NCBI GenBank assembly: GCA_017591395.1
Contig: WEDG01001207.1
Coordinates: 1 to 64,000 of the forward strand
Direction of reading: 5' to 3'
Source of the DNA: Schistocephalus solidus
Lineage: Eukaryota > Platyhelminthes > Cestoda > Diphyllobothriidea > Diphyllobothriidae
Length of the DNA stretch: 64,000 nucleotides
Part shown: piece by piece, positions 21,099-30,939 of the stretch
Numbering within the stretch: position 1 is the first letter of the stretch
Layout of the letters: the number at the start of each line of letters is the position of its first letter
The notes under the pieces: generated by a model
The model's input: the letters and a program-made list of their open reading frames with translations, nothing else
What the model was told of the DNA's origin: nothing
The model's database searches: none
Made by a program: the position numbers and the translations under genes

Positions 21099-23385
21099 TT
21101 GGCCATTTGTTGTTTCAAGTTACTTATCTCTTTCTCCATTTATAATTATAACCAAGGAGCAACAGAGCACGCAAAAAGCAAAATTACAGCCAAATCCATC
21201 GGCTATGAAGACGAATCTTGCATTGGATGTTTTTATATTTTACTGAAAGTTCAAGAACTGGAAAATGAGCTTGCAGACGTAAGGAAGCTCTTGCAAGAGA
21301 ACGATACTATACAATATAAGGTAAGCAATACTAAAGTTAAAAAGGCAGGGACCAAAAGACAAAAAGTACAAAAAATACAATTTTCAAAAAACTCTCAATG
21401 TTCGGACGCAAACACCGAAAACAGCCGGATAATAGACACGCAGTCTTTTAATCCTACGGAAGACGATCGAAGCGAACCACAAATCACATCCAGCTATGTT
21501 TGGGTGCTCTACCAAGCCCGTAGTTGAGTCCCAAGAAAGAAATGCATGGCAAGCTGCAATGAGGAAACACCACAACAGGAGTAAGAAGTCAAAAACAACT
21601 CTGATGGATTTCTTGGAGCCTTCAAATGGCAGTACGGCCAGAGGTAGTTTTAAATGCTAACGAGAGCTCCGTAAAGCGTTCTCGTGCTGCTATGGAGAAC
21701 TTTGGAGAAAGTGGGACCAGCAAAAGTGTTTAGTTATTCAGGGTTTGCACGAATCAACTGCAGTCCGACCTGAGAACCGTGTCACCGAAAACCTCACTTC
21801 TTTTCTTGGCCTCCTAAACCGGTTGCTCTCACTAGGCGTGGAAGTAAAAAAATTTAAAGTATGCTTGATCGGCAAAAAGGGTGATGATAGCCTAGGAACA
21901 CCGCGAACGCGACCTCTCAAAATTATGTTAGAGAGCAAAGAACAAATATAGGTGATACTATCCCAAAAAATAAACCTCCGTCACTCGCATAAAGAGGTTT
22001 TTCAACTAGACTACTCCCCTACGGAAAGGCTGAAACACCGGAAACATATCGTGGAACTACAATCATGACTGCAGCCCGGCAAACACAATCTGGATATCTC
22101 AAAGTGGAAGATAGTTCAAAAGAATACTAATTTTCCGTTGAACAAACCAATTGAATTAAGGACAATGGCAGGCACCTCGCTAATGCCAAAACCATCAGAG
22201 AACCAATTGCTCAAAGAGATAGCAGAACTAAGTCCGTAACACCTGGCGTTCTCACTGTGAAAACCAGAATGAGCGAAACTGATTAAGAAACGGAACAGCC
22301 GTACGAGACTGACGTCAGAGGGGGAGCAATAAGGCCCATAAAATGGACAAACTCAGCAGGAAGTTTGGCTGGCGCAAAACTGAAGTGCTTGTAAACACAT
22401 GCCCACAGCCTTTTACAAAAACTTGAGTTAAAAATTTGCCTTGCCGAAGTATCTCTGGATGTGATAGCAGTAACTGACACCTGGCTGTCGGGCAGCATTC
22501 GAGCTAGCGAAATAACATTTTCCGGATAGCAATGATATCGGAGGGACAGAGAAAACCGACAGGGTGGTAAAATAATTGTGTGTGAAAGAAGTTATAATAG
22601 TGTTCGGCTAGACAAACAAGTTTGCGTGCAGCACGGTAGCCATATGGTTGACCATCAAGGCTCTTGGCTCTCCATGTATTGATGTCTTCACTGCCTTTCG
22701 GCCACCTATGATAGACCAAGTGGTAGACACCCACTTGTTGGAACAATTTGAAAATTTCTCCAATCGACATAATGTCATGATTACGGGTGACTTCAACGCA
22801 CCAGGAATTTACTGGAGCTCTTTTCAATCATCATGCCGGAAATTGACTTTCGATTATGGTTTTCTGCAAAAGACCTCAAAGGCACTCCTCGCACAACATG
22901 CCTGTTCCACACCAGAATACGTGAGGAACAAAGGGCAAACTGTCTCGACCTTGTTTTTACGAAAACATCAGGCTGCATTGATGAGATTATTTCAATGCCT
23001 CCGCTCGGTCCAAGTGATCATGTGGTGCTTATGTGGGACTTCTTATTATTCTCCGTTTTGCCTGTTATAGAGGAAAGATGGCGTAATGGTTGGGGAGGAA
23101 AGTTTCCTGAGATGCGAGCAGATTTAACAGACCTCAATTGGACCTCAATGTTTTCGAACACCATGATCGAATATTGGGAGTTCTTCCGGAATGCTCTTCT
23201 GAAACTCATGGAAAACCACTACCAACTAGCGAGTGTCCATCAGAGCAAGCGTCTTGGGTGTCTAGACAGCAACCTAAAAAGAGAAATAAACAGGGAGCAC
23301 AAATTGTGGAGAAAATACTGCGAGTCTAATCAAGTCACTTATTTCAACAAGTATAAAACACAGAGAAAGACACAGAGAAACCATA
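21099..23385 (+). mobile_element. LINE-A: ORF1, endonuclease and linker
   Basis: ORF1 N-terminus (21099-21527) has ESCIGC (a C-x2-C pair) followed by a leucine-rich coiled coil (LLKVQELENELADVRKLLQE) and a basic tail. The core follows (CLVIQGLHESTA; RPLKIML; DYSPTERLKHRKHIVELQ at 21720-22060). The endonuclease (about 22280-23080) shows NVMITGDFNAPGIYW near 22780, RANCLDLVFTKTSGCIDEII near 22935 and PSDHVVLMWD with catalytic His near 23010. The linker then ends at an insertion at 23386. Stops and shifts occur in ORF1. Region 21099-23222 is repeated inverted at 32690-34790. Confidence 0.8.
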
Positions 23386-23995
23386 TTTATTTTATTTACT
23401 TATTGCCAGTTTACAGGCAAGGTCAAAAAAATATACAGTAGAGGGTCAAGCTGACAGTGAAAAAAACTCCTGATCCAAGTCTCTGCACGACTTGTTCTTC
23501 TTAGACCTTTTCTTCTTTGGCTTTACAAACTCGCCAACCTCATCAACATCGCATGTTGGTGCAACGTCTACCAGTGATGTAGCGATGGGCGGTAAAGCCA
23601 GATTAGTGCTGATGCTACCCGAACTAAGTACCGGTGGAGTGGGCGCAAGGACTAGATGGGGCTCTTCGGAAGTAGCGCGAAATTTCCTCTGGTTTACCGG
23701 GTCCAGCAGTCGCGATATGTTTAATGTGACTTTTATGTAAGCTTGAAGAAGCTATAAATGAATACGAATCTTTCTTTGTAGTAGGTCTATTACGAACAGG
23801 AGCTTTTTTAGCAGTTGGGCAAGATATAGATTTTTTTAAAGTTATCTATTTCTTGTCTTATATTCCTTATTTCCTGCTCCATCCCTAAGAATTTCTGCTG
23901 GAGGCTGAAACACCCCATTCATGTTTCGTCTTCGTAAGCCAAATTAGTTACGCTTACTGAACTTTTTACCCCGTTTAGCGGAGGTGAACAAATAG
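23386..23995 (-). mobile_element. Inserted LINE piece: 3' tail joined to ORF1 N-terminus
   Basis: 23386-23476 is the same 3' tail as LINE-H at 2692-2784. Immediately upstream on the minus strand is ORF1-like sequence. Near 23940-23820 it reads a C-x2-C-like GCFSLQQKFLGMEQEIRNIR coiled coil similar to the LINE-A ORF1 N-terminus. An element with its 5' ORF1 fused to its 3' tail implies a large internal deletion. It interrupts LINE-A between linker and RT. Confidence 0.6.
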
Positions 23996-24540
23996 CAGAA
24001 TAACGATAGTTTAAATTGTTTTCTGCTTGTCAATTAACTTGCTTTAACAAGATCCCCGCCAATATGGCCGAGTGGGTAGAGAGCGCCGAGAGACGGTCCC
24101 AAGCAACTTGGTCGTGGACCAATTTTTTGTGACAATAAACTTATGGAACTTGAGTTTTGCATGTTATAATTGCCACAAAATTAACAGAGTCAGTTAGGAT
24201 ATTCAACAATAAGAATATGAAAATATAAGGACTCAGCCTTTGGTTTGAGTCCCTTCCGCGATTGAGAGCAGATGCAGGGAGCACACAGCCGGCGTGAGTT
24301 TCAGAAAGCAGCAAAGATCGAGGGTCCAAGTTGCAATTAACAAACTCAGAGAAATATAAAGACAATTCTTTAATAGGTTTTCCAACACCGTGCCTTCTAC
24401 ACTGAGCTAGAGACTAAAAACTCGTAGGCTCGAGGTACTTGAAATTCGAAACCAATTTCAAACAACGCGCCAGCGATAATAATTCGAGAAGACTTTGCTG
24501 CAAACGGCAACGCATAACCAAAAGTGAGTATACAGTTACC
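23996..24540. other. Unassigned segment with tRNA-promoter-like pieces
   Basis: 24061-24078 contains TATGGCCGAGTGGGTAGAG, a good Pol III box A. A box-B-like GGTTTGAGTCCC is at about 24243, too far away for a tRNA. It could be a rearranged SINE. No gene is supported. Confidence 0.35.
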
Positions 24541-26150
24541 TCCGCAGATGTACAAGAAATAAGCATCAACATCTGGTAACTTAGACTGCTATGGGTGTTG
24601 AAGTTGATGAAAATAGGGGCAAAGCTGAGTACGTTTCACAGTTTTACCGCTGTGTCTACACAACCAATGCATGGTTCCTTCGTCCTTCGGTGGATAACCT
24701 GCTGAATGCAAGCATTAGTCACATAACATTTTCAGGATTTCTGATCCGAAGGGAATTAAAGGAACTAAAAGTGTCAAAATCTCAAGGATCGGATGAGATG
24801 CCACCCAAGATTCTGAAAGAACTCACCAAAGAACTTTCCACACCTCTGTCAGTGCTCTTTAAAAAGTCATTTGGCTCCGGAAAACTTCCCATCGATCGGA
24901 AAACTGGTGCATATAACTCCCTTTATACAAAAAGCGGTAGCCGGCCCCATAAGCTCGATATGCATCCTCGGTAAGGTTTTTGGAAAAGAATCATCAAGTG
25001 TGATTTGGTGCACTTCCTAGAGACTTAAAATTTGTTATCAAACTGTCAACATGGGCTCCAAAAAGAAAGATCCTCCATGACAAATTTTCCGCAAATTCTC
25101 CATCGCTGGACCCATGCACTTGAAGATGTACACGCGGTTCACATCACCTTCATTGACTTTCAAAAAGCCCTCGCCACTGTGCCGCACCAGGGACCTTTGT
25201 AGAAGCTAGAAAGAATTGGAATCAGAGGTTACCTCTTCAAATTGGATCGAATACTTACTCCTGGGTCGACGCAAGATTGTGTGCATTGACAAAAAGAGGT
25301 CAGGTTCTGCTGTGTTCAAGAGTGGTGTTCCTCAGAGATCAGTTCTAGGACGATTTTTTCAGGGATCTGGACTGTGAAGCAGCAATGTTTGCTGACGGCA
25401 TTAAAATCTGGAGTGTAATCCAGAGCCTTGCCGATGAAGATAAACTACAGATCAACTTTAATCGGTTGGAGTAGTGATCGAAACATTGGATTTTGCGGTT
25501 CAACGTCGGTAAGTGTACAATACTTCACTTAAGCAACCTATCCAGATCTGCTGACAGTAGAAGCTACTTTCTCAAAGGAGAAGCCTTGCAAGACGTGGAC
25601 ACCTCTCACTGCTCGAAAGTGGCGAAGAGCACAATGGCTGTGTTGCACACCATCAGCCGAGCCTTTATGGATTTCAATGAAGATCTCTTCGCTAAGATTT
25701 TTTGAACATTCTTTAGGCTGCATTTTGAATATTCTGTATAAGCCTGGAGACTCTGGGAAGTACAAGATCAGAACTGCCTCGAAAGGAGAGCCACTTAAAT
25801 AGTTAGGAGTCAAAGCTCCTTACCATATCCAACCCGCCTAACAAATCTTAATCTGTTCCCTTTGAGTTATAGGCAAATTCGCTGGGAGTACGTGCACATA
25901 TTCAGCGTTGTGAAGGGATTGGATTGCTGCCTGGAATGCTCGGACATCTTTGAATTTGCTCTCACGACCCATCTCCGAGGTCACCCAATGAAACTGCGCA
26001 TCCAGCACGTGAGACAGGATGTGCACAAGCTCTCATTCTCTGTCAGAAAGGTCAAACCATGGAATGCACATCCTGTAGACGGACGGAATCTAAAGATTAG
26101 TTTTAGAAGTAGATGCAAATGCTCACGGTAGCATTTTTCCCCACCCAAAA
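24541..26150 (+). pseudogene. LINE-A reverse transcriptase, degenerate
   Basis: The N-terminus (24591-24974) has FYRCVYTTNA and ELKVSKSQGSDEMPPKILKE, the KSPGPDxIPxxxLKE block. QHGLQKERSSMTNF and HITFIDFQKALATVPHQG (catalytic Asp) follow near 25050-25190. The normally invariant F/YADD box reads MFADGIKIW near 25390: the second aspartate is Gly. The C-terminal THLRGHPMKL is near 25975. Many frame changes; inactive by both frame and residue loss. Confidence 0.75.
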
Positions 26151-26186
26151 AGTATCAAAAATCCCCAAAAATTAAGTCTTGTAATT

Positions 26187-26470
26187 ATATTTAACAGCTT
26201 TTAAAAATCATTTATTCCATTTTCAAGTGCACGTTTTCCGCCAATTTATGCTACCTTCCATCAAAATCTCATTTATATGCAACCCTCTATCTTTCCAACG
26301 CCACCATCTAGCCACCATTCATAGTTTTATATTAACAGCTTTTAAAAATCATTTATTCCATTTTCAAGTGCACGTTTTCCGCCAATTTATGCTACCTTCC
26401 CTCAAAATCTCATTTATATGCAACCCTCTATCTTTCCAACGCCACCATCTAGCCACCATTCATAGTTTTC
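26187..26470 (+). repeat. 141-bp unit duplicated in tandem
   Basis: Two head-to-tail copies beginning near TTAACAGCTTTTAAAAATC (26191 and 26332) that differ at only a few positions. They sit in the 3' region of LINE-A, just before LINE-D. The 116-residue frame over it has two copies of the same peptide and is a by-product. Confidence 0.9.
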
Positions 26471-27194
26471 AACCAAATATGCCGTTGTACAATAATATCA
26501 GTTCTTTGAACGGTCAAATTTCGACAAATTGTAGCCCAGAGCAATTTTGTTTCCCACCTTTTGATTCTCTTCTCTAGTTTTCTTCTCCGCCGCCAAATCT
26601 TCCTTTTTATAAATCACGAGAAGCGTAATCTGCAGCTCAGGAGTACGCTTAGTTTAGTTTCACTCAATGCGAGCTCAGTTGTAAATAAGATGGCTGAGCT
26701 TATAACAGTAGCTTTGAGCTTGATCCAGATGTGCTGTGCATCACTGAATCCTATGTTCACTCTCTTATTTCCGACTCGACGCTTGCTTTAGCTAATTGAA
26801 ATTTGTTCCGACAAGACCGCGCTTAAAACTTGGCGGTGGTTGCCTTCTTAATATTAAGTCATCCTTTATACATTTCCCTTTTCAGCTGAGCATTTCGTCC
26901 TTTTCCTGGAAATGTGCGCTTTGTTTCAGTCATTATACCACTGAATATAAAAGCGGTAATTGACTGTGTCTGTAATCATCCGTTTTATTCTGGCAATGAA
27001 AGCGAGCTCTGTGAACTATTTTAAAAAGGTGCAACGACCCAATTTGATGTCAAAATTATCGTGGGCGACTTTTAATCTGCCAGACATTGACTGGCAGGCA
27101 AATTCCTCTTCGCCAAAACTTTAGAAATTGGTCGATACTATTAACTTTTCAAACATGTCCCAACTAGACAGTTCAGTGACTAGAAAAAAACAAC

Positions 27195-27207
27195 ATTTTA
27201 GATTTAA
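27195..27207. repeat. Target site duplication, left (ATTTTAGATTTAA)
   Basis: The same 13 bp occurs at 28648-28660. Removing the interval and one copy restores LINE-D between its SVTRKK..HFRF region and the ILDLIFTND block; compare the uninterrupted LINE-D copy at 63073-63270. Confidence 0.75.
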
Positions 27208-27210
27208 AAG

Positions 27211-27356
27211 ACGACGTTGCGAGCATACGCGCTGCTTTCGATAACTTCTCTTCAGGTCAGTACAGTTATAGGGAGACGTTGGAACGCAGTAGAAATTTAA
27301 AACATGAAATCGATAATGTTGGTCCGTTTTTGTGGGTTATCTGAGAAATTTGCACA
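27211..27356 (+). repeat. Inverted copy of the Penelope-like element's start
   Basis: Matches the reverse complement of 28468-28612 (core TGCTTTCGATAACTTCTCTT). In both places the sequence encodes the same decayed peptide (LKHxIDNVxPFxWVI). It lies at the left boundary just inside the target duplication. Confidence 0.8.
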
Positions 27357-27503
27357 GGGGGAGGATGATAAGAGACAGTGTGATAGGCGGTGATAAGTGT
27401 TTGGTAGAGCCGTTCTAGGAGAAAGGGGAGGACAAAGATGGCGCGGGGATGCATGCAGTTAAGCGGCCGTTGGCCAAGCTAAGCGCGGAGCTTGTACGAG
27501 GTT

Positions 27504-28124
27504 CTATTGTGCGCACAAGACCAGCTTCCTCAACCTAATGACAGTCGCTTCTGCTGCTGCTAGTAAAAGTTGACCAAGTGGCTTGCGGTAGTTTGGTGGG
27601 ACCTTATAAATTACACAGAAAGGTTCGCTGGGGTCCACACTGTGCCCGGTGTCAACAAGATGGGCAAGGATGGCGCTTTTTATGCTCTTGACTTCCCCTT
27701 TGCTCAGCAATGCTGGGATGTGTTCTTTTATTCTTTTGGATAAGCGCCGACTCGTGCGACCAATATAACCTGCTCCACAGGAGCAAGTAAATGAGTAACT
27801 GCACATGGAGGTGGTCTGATCCGGCAACCTATCCTTGCCTTCGCCTCGTAAAAGAGGGTTGTTTGAGAACACTATCTGGAGTTTCGCTGCTGGGAACGTT
27901 TGTGAAACGGCTTGGTTAAGGCGTCTTTTTAGGAGTTCACTAGCCACATCCCCTTGAAAGGGCACTTTGAGGAATAGAGTTTTCTTTTCCACAGTAACAT
28001 TGGCAGATTTCACTGGGTCTTGTGACAAGATGCTTTGCAATAAACCGATCTGGGTATCCGTTCTCTCGAAGTAGGTTCTGGTTAGCCCTGGCAAGGCACT
28101 GTCTAAGCCTTGTGACGATTGCAA
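27504..28124 (-). pseudogene. Penelope-like GIY-YIG endonuclease domain
   Basis: Overlaps the RT frame at its start and continues the protein in another frame after a shift at about 27970-28010: KKTLFLKVPFQGDVASELLK, then TTSMCSYSFTCSCGAGYIGR. This is the endonuclease core, with YS and YIG strands, the following Arg (GRTSRRLSKR) and EH, plus paired cysteines in front. The domain appears complete to the family's end at 27504. It would nick target DNA in an active element. Confidence 0.8.
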
Positions 28125-28593
28125 AGATGTCGTCGACGTATCGGCCGTAGTGTCTTAGGTTATTGATCTGTCCGCTTAGCTGAAATTTCTCCAGCTTGCC
28201 CATAAAGACATCGGCTAGGAGATGTCCAAGTGGCGAACACATAGCAACGCCATCTATTTGTCTGTACAGTTCGTTATCAAAAAGGAACTGCACATTTAAC
28301 GTGCATATTAGTAATAATTCTTTCAGTGCATTTGTAGGTATTCCTGTTTCTAGCTCACTGGTCAATAGGAATTCACAGAGGTAATCGACTGTCTCAGTGA
28401 CAGGGACGTTTGTAAAAAGTGAGGAGACATCCAAAGATAGCATCTTCTTGCCGTTTAAGTTAAGGTCTTTACACATTTCTCGGATAACCCACACAAATGG
28501 ACGAACATTATCGATTGAATGTTTTAGATATCTACTGTGTTCCAAACGTTTCCCTATAACTGTACTGGCCTGAAGAGAAGTTATCGAAAGCAA
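27940..28593 (-). pseudogene. Penelope-like RT with internal deletion
   Basis: Motifs in order: KKMLSLDVSSLFTNVP (first catalytic Asp) at about residues 49-64, YRQIDGVAMCSPLG and LADVFMGKLE at about 110-135, then YGRYVDDIFAI (catalytic YVDD) at about 148-158. Directly after that comes LRENGYPDRFI, a block that in the family normally lies well over 100 residues further on. An internal deletion at about 28110 therefore removed the region after YVDD. The N-terminal part before the first RT motif is also missing. Confidence 0.8.
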
Positions 28594-28647
28594 CGCGCAT
28601 GCTCGCCAAGGCGTTTTTGAATCTTTTAATAGGAATTTTTTGCAATA

Positions 28648-28660
28648 ATTTTAGATTTAA
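28648..28660. repeat. Target site duplication, right (ATTTTAGATTTAA)
   Basis: Right-hand match of the 13-bp duplication flanking the Penelope-like insertion; identical to 27195-27207. Confidence 0.75.
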
Positions 28661-29814
28661 TTTTTACAAATGATGTCAACCCTCTCTTTATTAAAATCCA
28701 TCGTGATCTATTCACAAGTGGTCACGCACTTAGTCACGCTTGTTTTCCAGTCTCCCTTCCTACAAGGCCTGAGCTAAAATGCAAAAACCTCGACTTTGCT
28801 AACACAAACCGGGAATTAATAAATATTTTTTAAGCAATCTAAATTGGCATAGCATATTTTCAAGCAGCGATCCAAATTTTTTCCATGAGCTATTGCAGAG
28901 CCTTACAGAAAACATCCAGGCTTTTATCCCGCTTAAGATTTTTAATTCAACTACAGCCTCTTCTACTGTTCCACACTTTTCTCCAAAAACACTTCAAAAA
29001 TTACGAAAGCAACTTAATGATCTGTCTAAAAGATCTTTGTCAGTTCACTTAAGGATTGCACAAATATTTGAATTAGCATTGAAAATTAGGATCCCGCAGG
29101 ATAGGCATAGGGCGTCTCGGGCACTTAGTGATGCATATTCATCCAAATCTGTTGCTTAAGTCTTCCATGTTCGGTCATCGGCTAAGCGACTGAATGTAAC
29201 TCCGTCCTTTACTTGATTATAACAAAAATTCATTATAGAGGATTTGGGCAAAGCAGAATTGTTGAATGCCTTTTTTGCCAACCAATTTACCATTGAAACA
29301 AGCCTGACTCCCTCAATTCCTCTGCTTTCAAATTCAAATTCACTTATAACAACCATTAATTTCTCGCCTTCAAGTATTAAAAAAGAAAAAGCTCACCTAA
29401 AAATTCACATTCGATTGGAAATGATAACATTCCAAACTCACTCCTTAAGCACTTAAGAGATTTTTCACCTTTACTAAGCAAATTATTCTCATTGATTCTC
29501 GAAAATGGTTTAATCCCCGATTATTGGAAAACTTTTAAAATACCAGTTTTTACATCTGGTTGCCGTTCTGACATTCATAATTATCGAGGTGTTCATAAAA
29601 CGCCCTCTCTTCGTAACAATCATCTATCTGTAGTGATTATTTATATTTTTATCTGGTACTGTATTCGATAAAGTGCCTCATATACGACCTCTAGCTAAAT
29701 TAGAAGCTCTAGGTGTTCGTAGTCCTTTTACTGACTTTATTAGATCATACCTATCTGATTGAAAACGAAATGTTTTAGTGGGATCCTCATATACAAGTGC
29801 TTCCCTGATTGTGA

Positions 29815-30234
29815 GTGTGCCTTCAAGGTACCGTATTAGGTTCTTTGTTGTTCTTACTTTATATAAATGATATCTCATCGATAGTTAAGCATTCTCAATC
29901 ATTTATTTATGCTGATGACCTCAAATGGGTGTATTCCTTCTCTAACTCTACGACCGAACGATGCGTAGAACAAATTCATTCGGACTTAGATGCTCTTTCG
30001 GCGTGGAGCTCCACATGGCTAATGGAGTTCTCACCTTCTAAGTGTCGCAACATTTGTTTTTGGCCAGAAAGGCTGCCGCAACCTTTCATTTTTAAAGGTT
30101 GCCCTATGACTGAATGTTCCTTCATCAAGGACTTGGACACCAATAAATTAGATCTTTCGTCTCTTGCCAATAGAGTTACGCCCAAAGCTGCTCAGATTTG
30201 CGGCTTTATTTCTTATAATTGTTTACCTATCTGA
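29815..30234 (+). pseudogene. LINE-D RT palm segment with YADD
   Basis: A 139-residue open frame: VLGSLLFLLYINDISS at about 7-22, then SFIYADDLKWVYSF with both catalytic aspartates, WSSTWLMEFSPSKCRNICFW at about 63-82, and FIKDLDTN. The stop at 30234 cuts it before the thumb, which continues in other frames (a MCTSHS-like stretch near 30260). The catalytic box is intact although the rest of the element is broken. Confidence 0.75.
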
Positions 30235-30939
30235 AATTAAATTTAGACTTTATCGTTTTATGTGTACCTCCCATTCTTGAATTTTTCTGTCCTTTCTTCG
30301 CTTTAATGAACGAATCTAGCGGTTCAAAAATTGAAAATGTCCAAAGACATTTCACAAAAAACTCCTGTATCCGACTCTTTCAAATACTTCCAACTCAACT
30401 AGACCCCAGCTGGCGAAGCTAAACGTTCTTTGGGTCAGGAGCCTGGAAGCAAGCTTTTGCCTCCGTTTTTCGACTAAATAATAGCTCAAATCTCCCCGAG
30501 CTCTCTGTCATTACCTTCGTTAGTCTTTCTTATGACCGTAGAAATTCAGCACTACTTATACCTCCTCCTGCATCCTCCACATATTAATGCTCTCTATTCT
30601 TTGTTCCTCGGTATAGCTTTCTTTGGACTACACATTGATATTAACACTAATTCTATTAACCTTTTATTTTCCTCATCGTTTCCGAGCAGCTTTCTCTATG
30701 ACTCAGAGAAAGGACCATCGGGAATTTGAGTGACCCCCTTAAAACTATTTTTTTCTACATTGAGTCCTCTATGAACCATGATGTCTCCTTATTTCACCAG
30801 TCATTCAAGAGATGAAGTCATTTGAACGTGCACAGTCTAAATGCTCCTGTTTCGTTGGATACTTACCGTCATCAGAATTCAATTCTGGAACCTAAGATGC
30901 TGAGGCCTCAGGTTCACTGAAGCCTTTTCGTGAGATTTT

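Larger units (their letters stand above)
16525..23222. repeat. Left arm of a 6.7-kb inverted duplication
   Basis: Matches the reverse complement of 32690-39437 along its whole length in the same order, with paired coordinates summing to roughly 55900-55960. Stretches compared by eye give about 98% identity near the inner end (22833-23030) and about 92-94% further out. The outer edge coincides with the LINE-B 3' tail; the inner edge falls in the LINE-A linker (AACCACTA). Both arms contain the same composite of LINE-B, an RTE scrap, LINE-C, LINE-K and LINE-A, so the composite was duplicated as a unit. Confidence 0.85.
27208..28647 (-). mobile_element. Penelope-like element, 5'-truncated, with inverted end copy
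   Basis: The minus strand encodes a Penelope-type RT followed by a GIY-YIG endonuclease. It is bounded by a 13-bp target duplication. About 145 bp at 27211-27356 (plus) is an inverted copy of 28468-28612, at about 85% identity by eye, so the element carries its RT-proximal start again, inverted, at its far end. Terminal rearranged copies of this kind are a known hallmark of Penelope-like elements. The orientation is opposite to its host LINE-D. Confidence 0.85.
26560..30930 (+). mobile_element. LINE-D, interrupted by a Penelope-like element
   Basis: The endonuclease starts near 26640 (LNASSVVNKMAELIT) and has IIVGDFNLPDIDWQ near 27055. The element is split at 27207/28648 and resumes with ILDLIFTNDVNPLF. 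A linker follows (SPKTLQKLRKQLNDLSKR; LRIAQIFELALKIRIPQDRH at 28893-29159). RT runs 29240-30480 with LENGLIPDYWKTFKIPVF and YADD. A 3' region extends to about 30930, matched by the minus-strand copies at 55297-56640 and 62330-63610. Several frame shifts, and a weak NYRG block. Confidence 0.8.

Noticed and set aside
24061..24120. tRNA gene suggested by box A TGGCCGAGTGG
   Set aside because: No box B at tRNA distance and no acceptor pairing; treated as an unassigned, SINE-like remnant.
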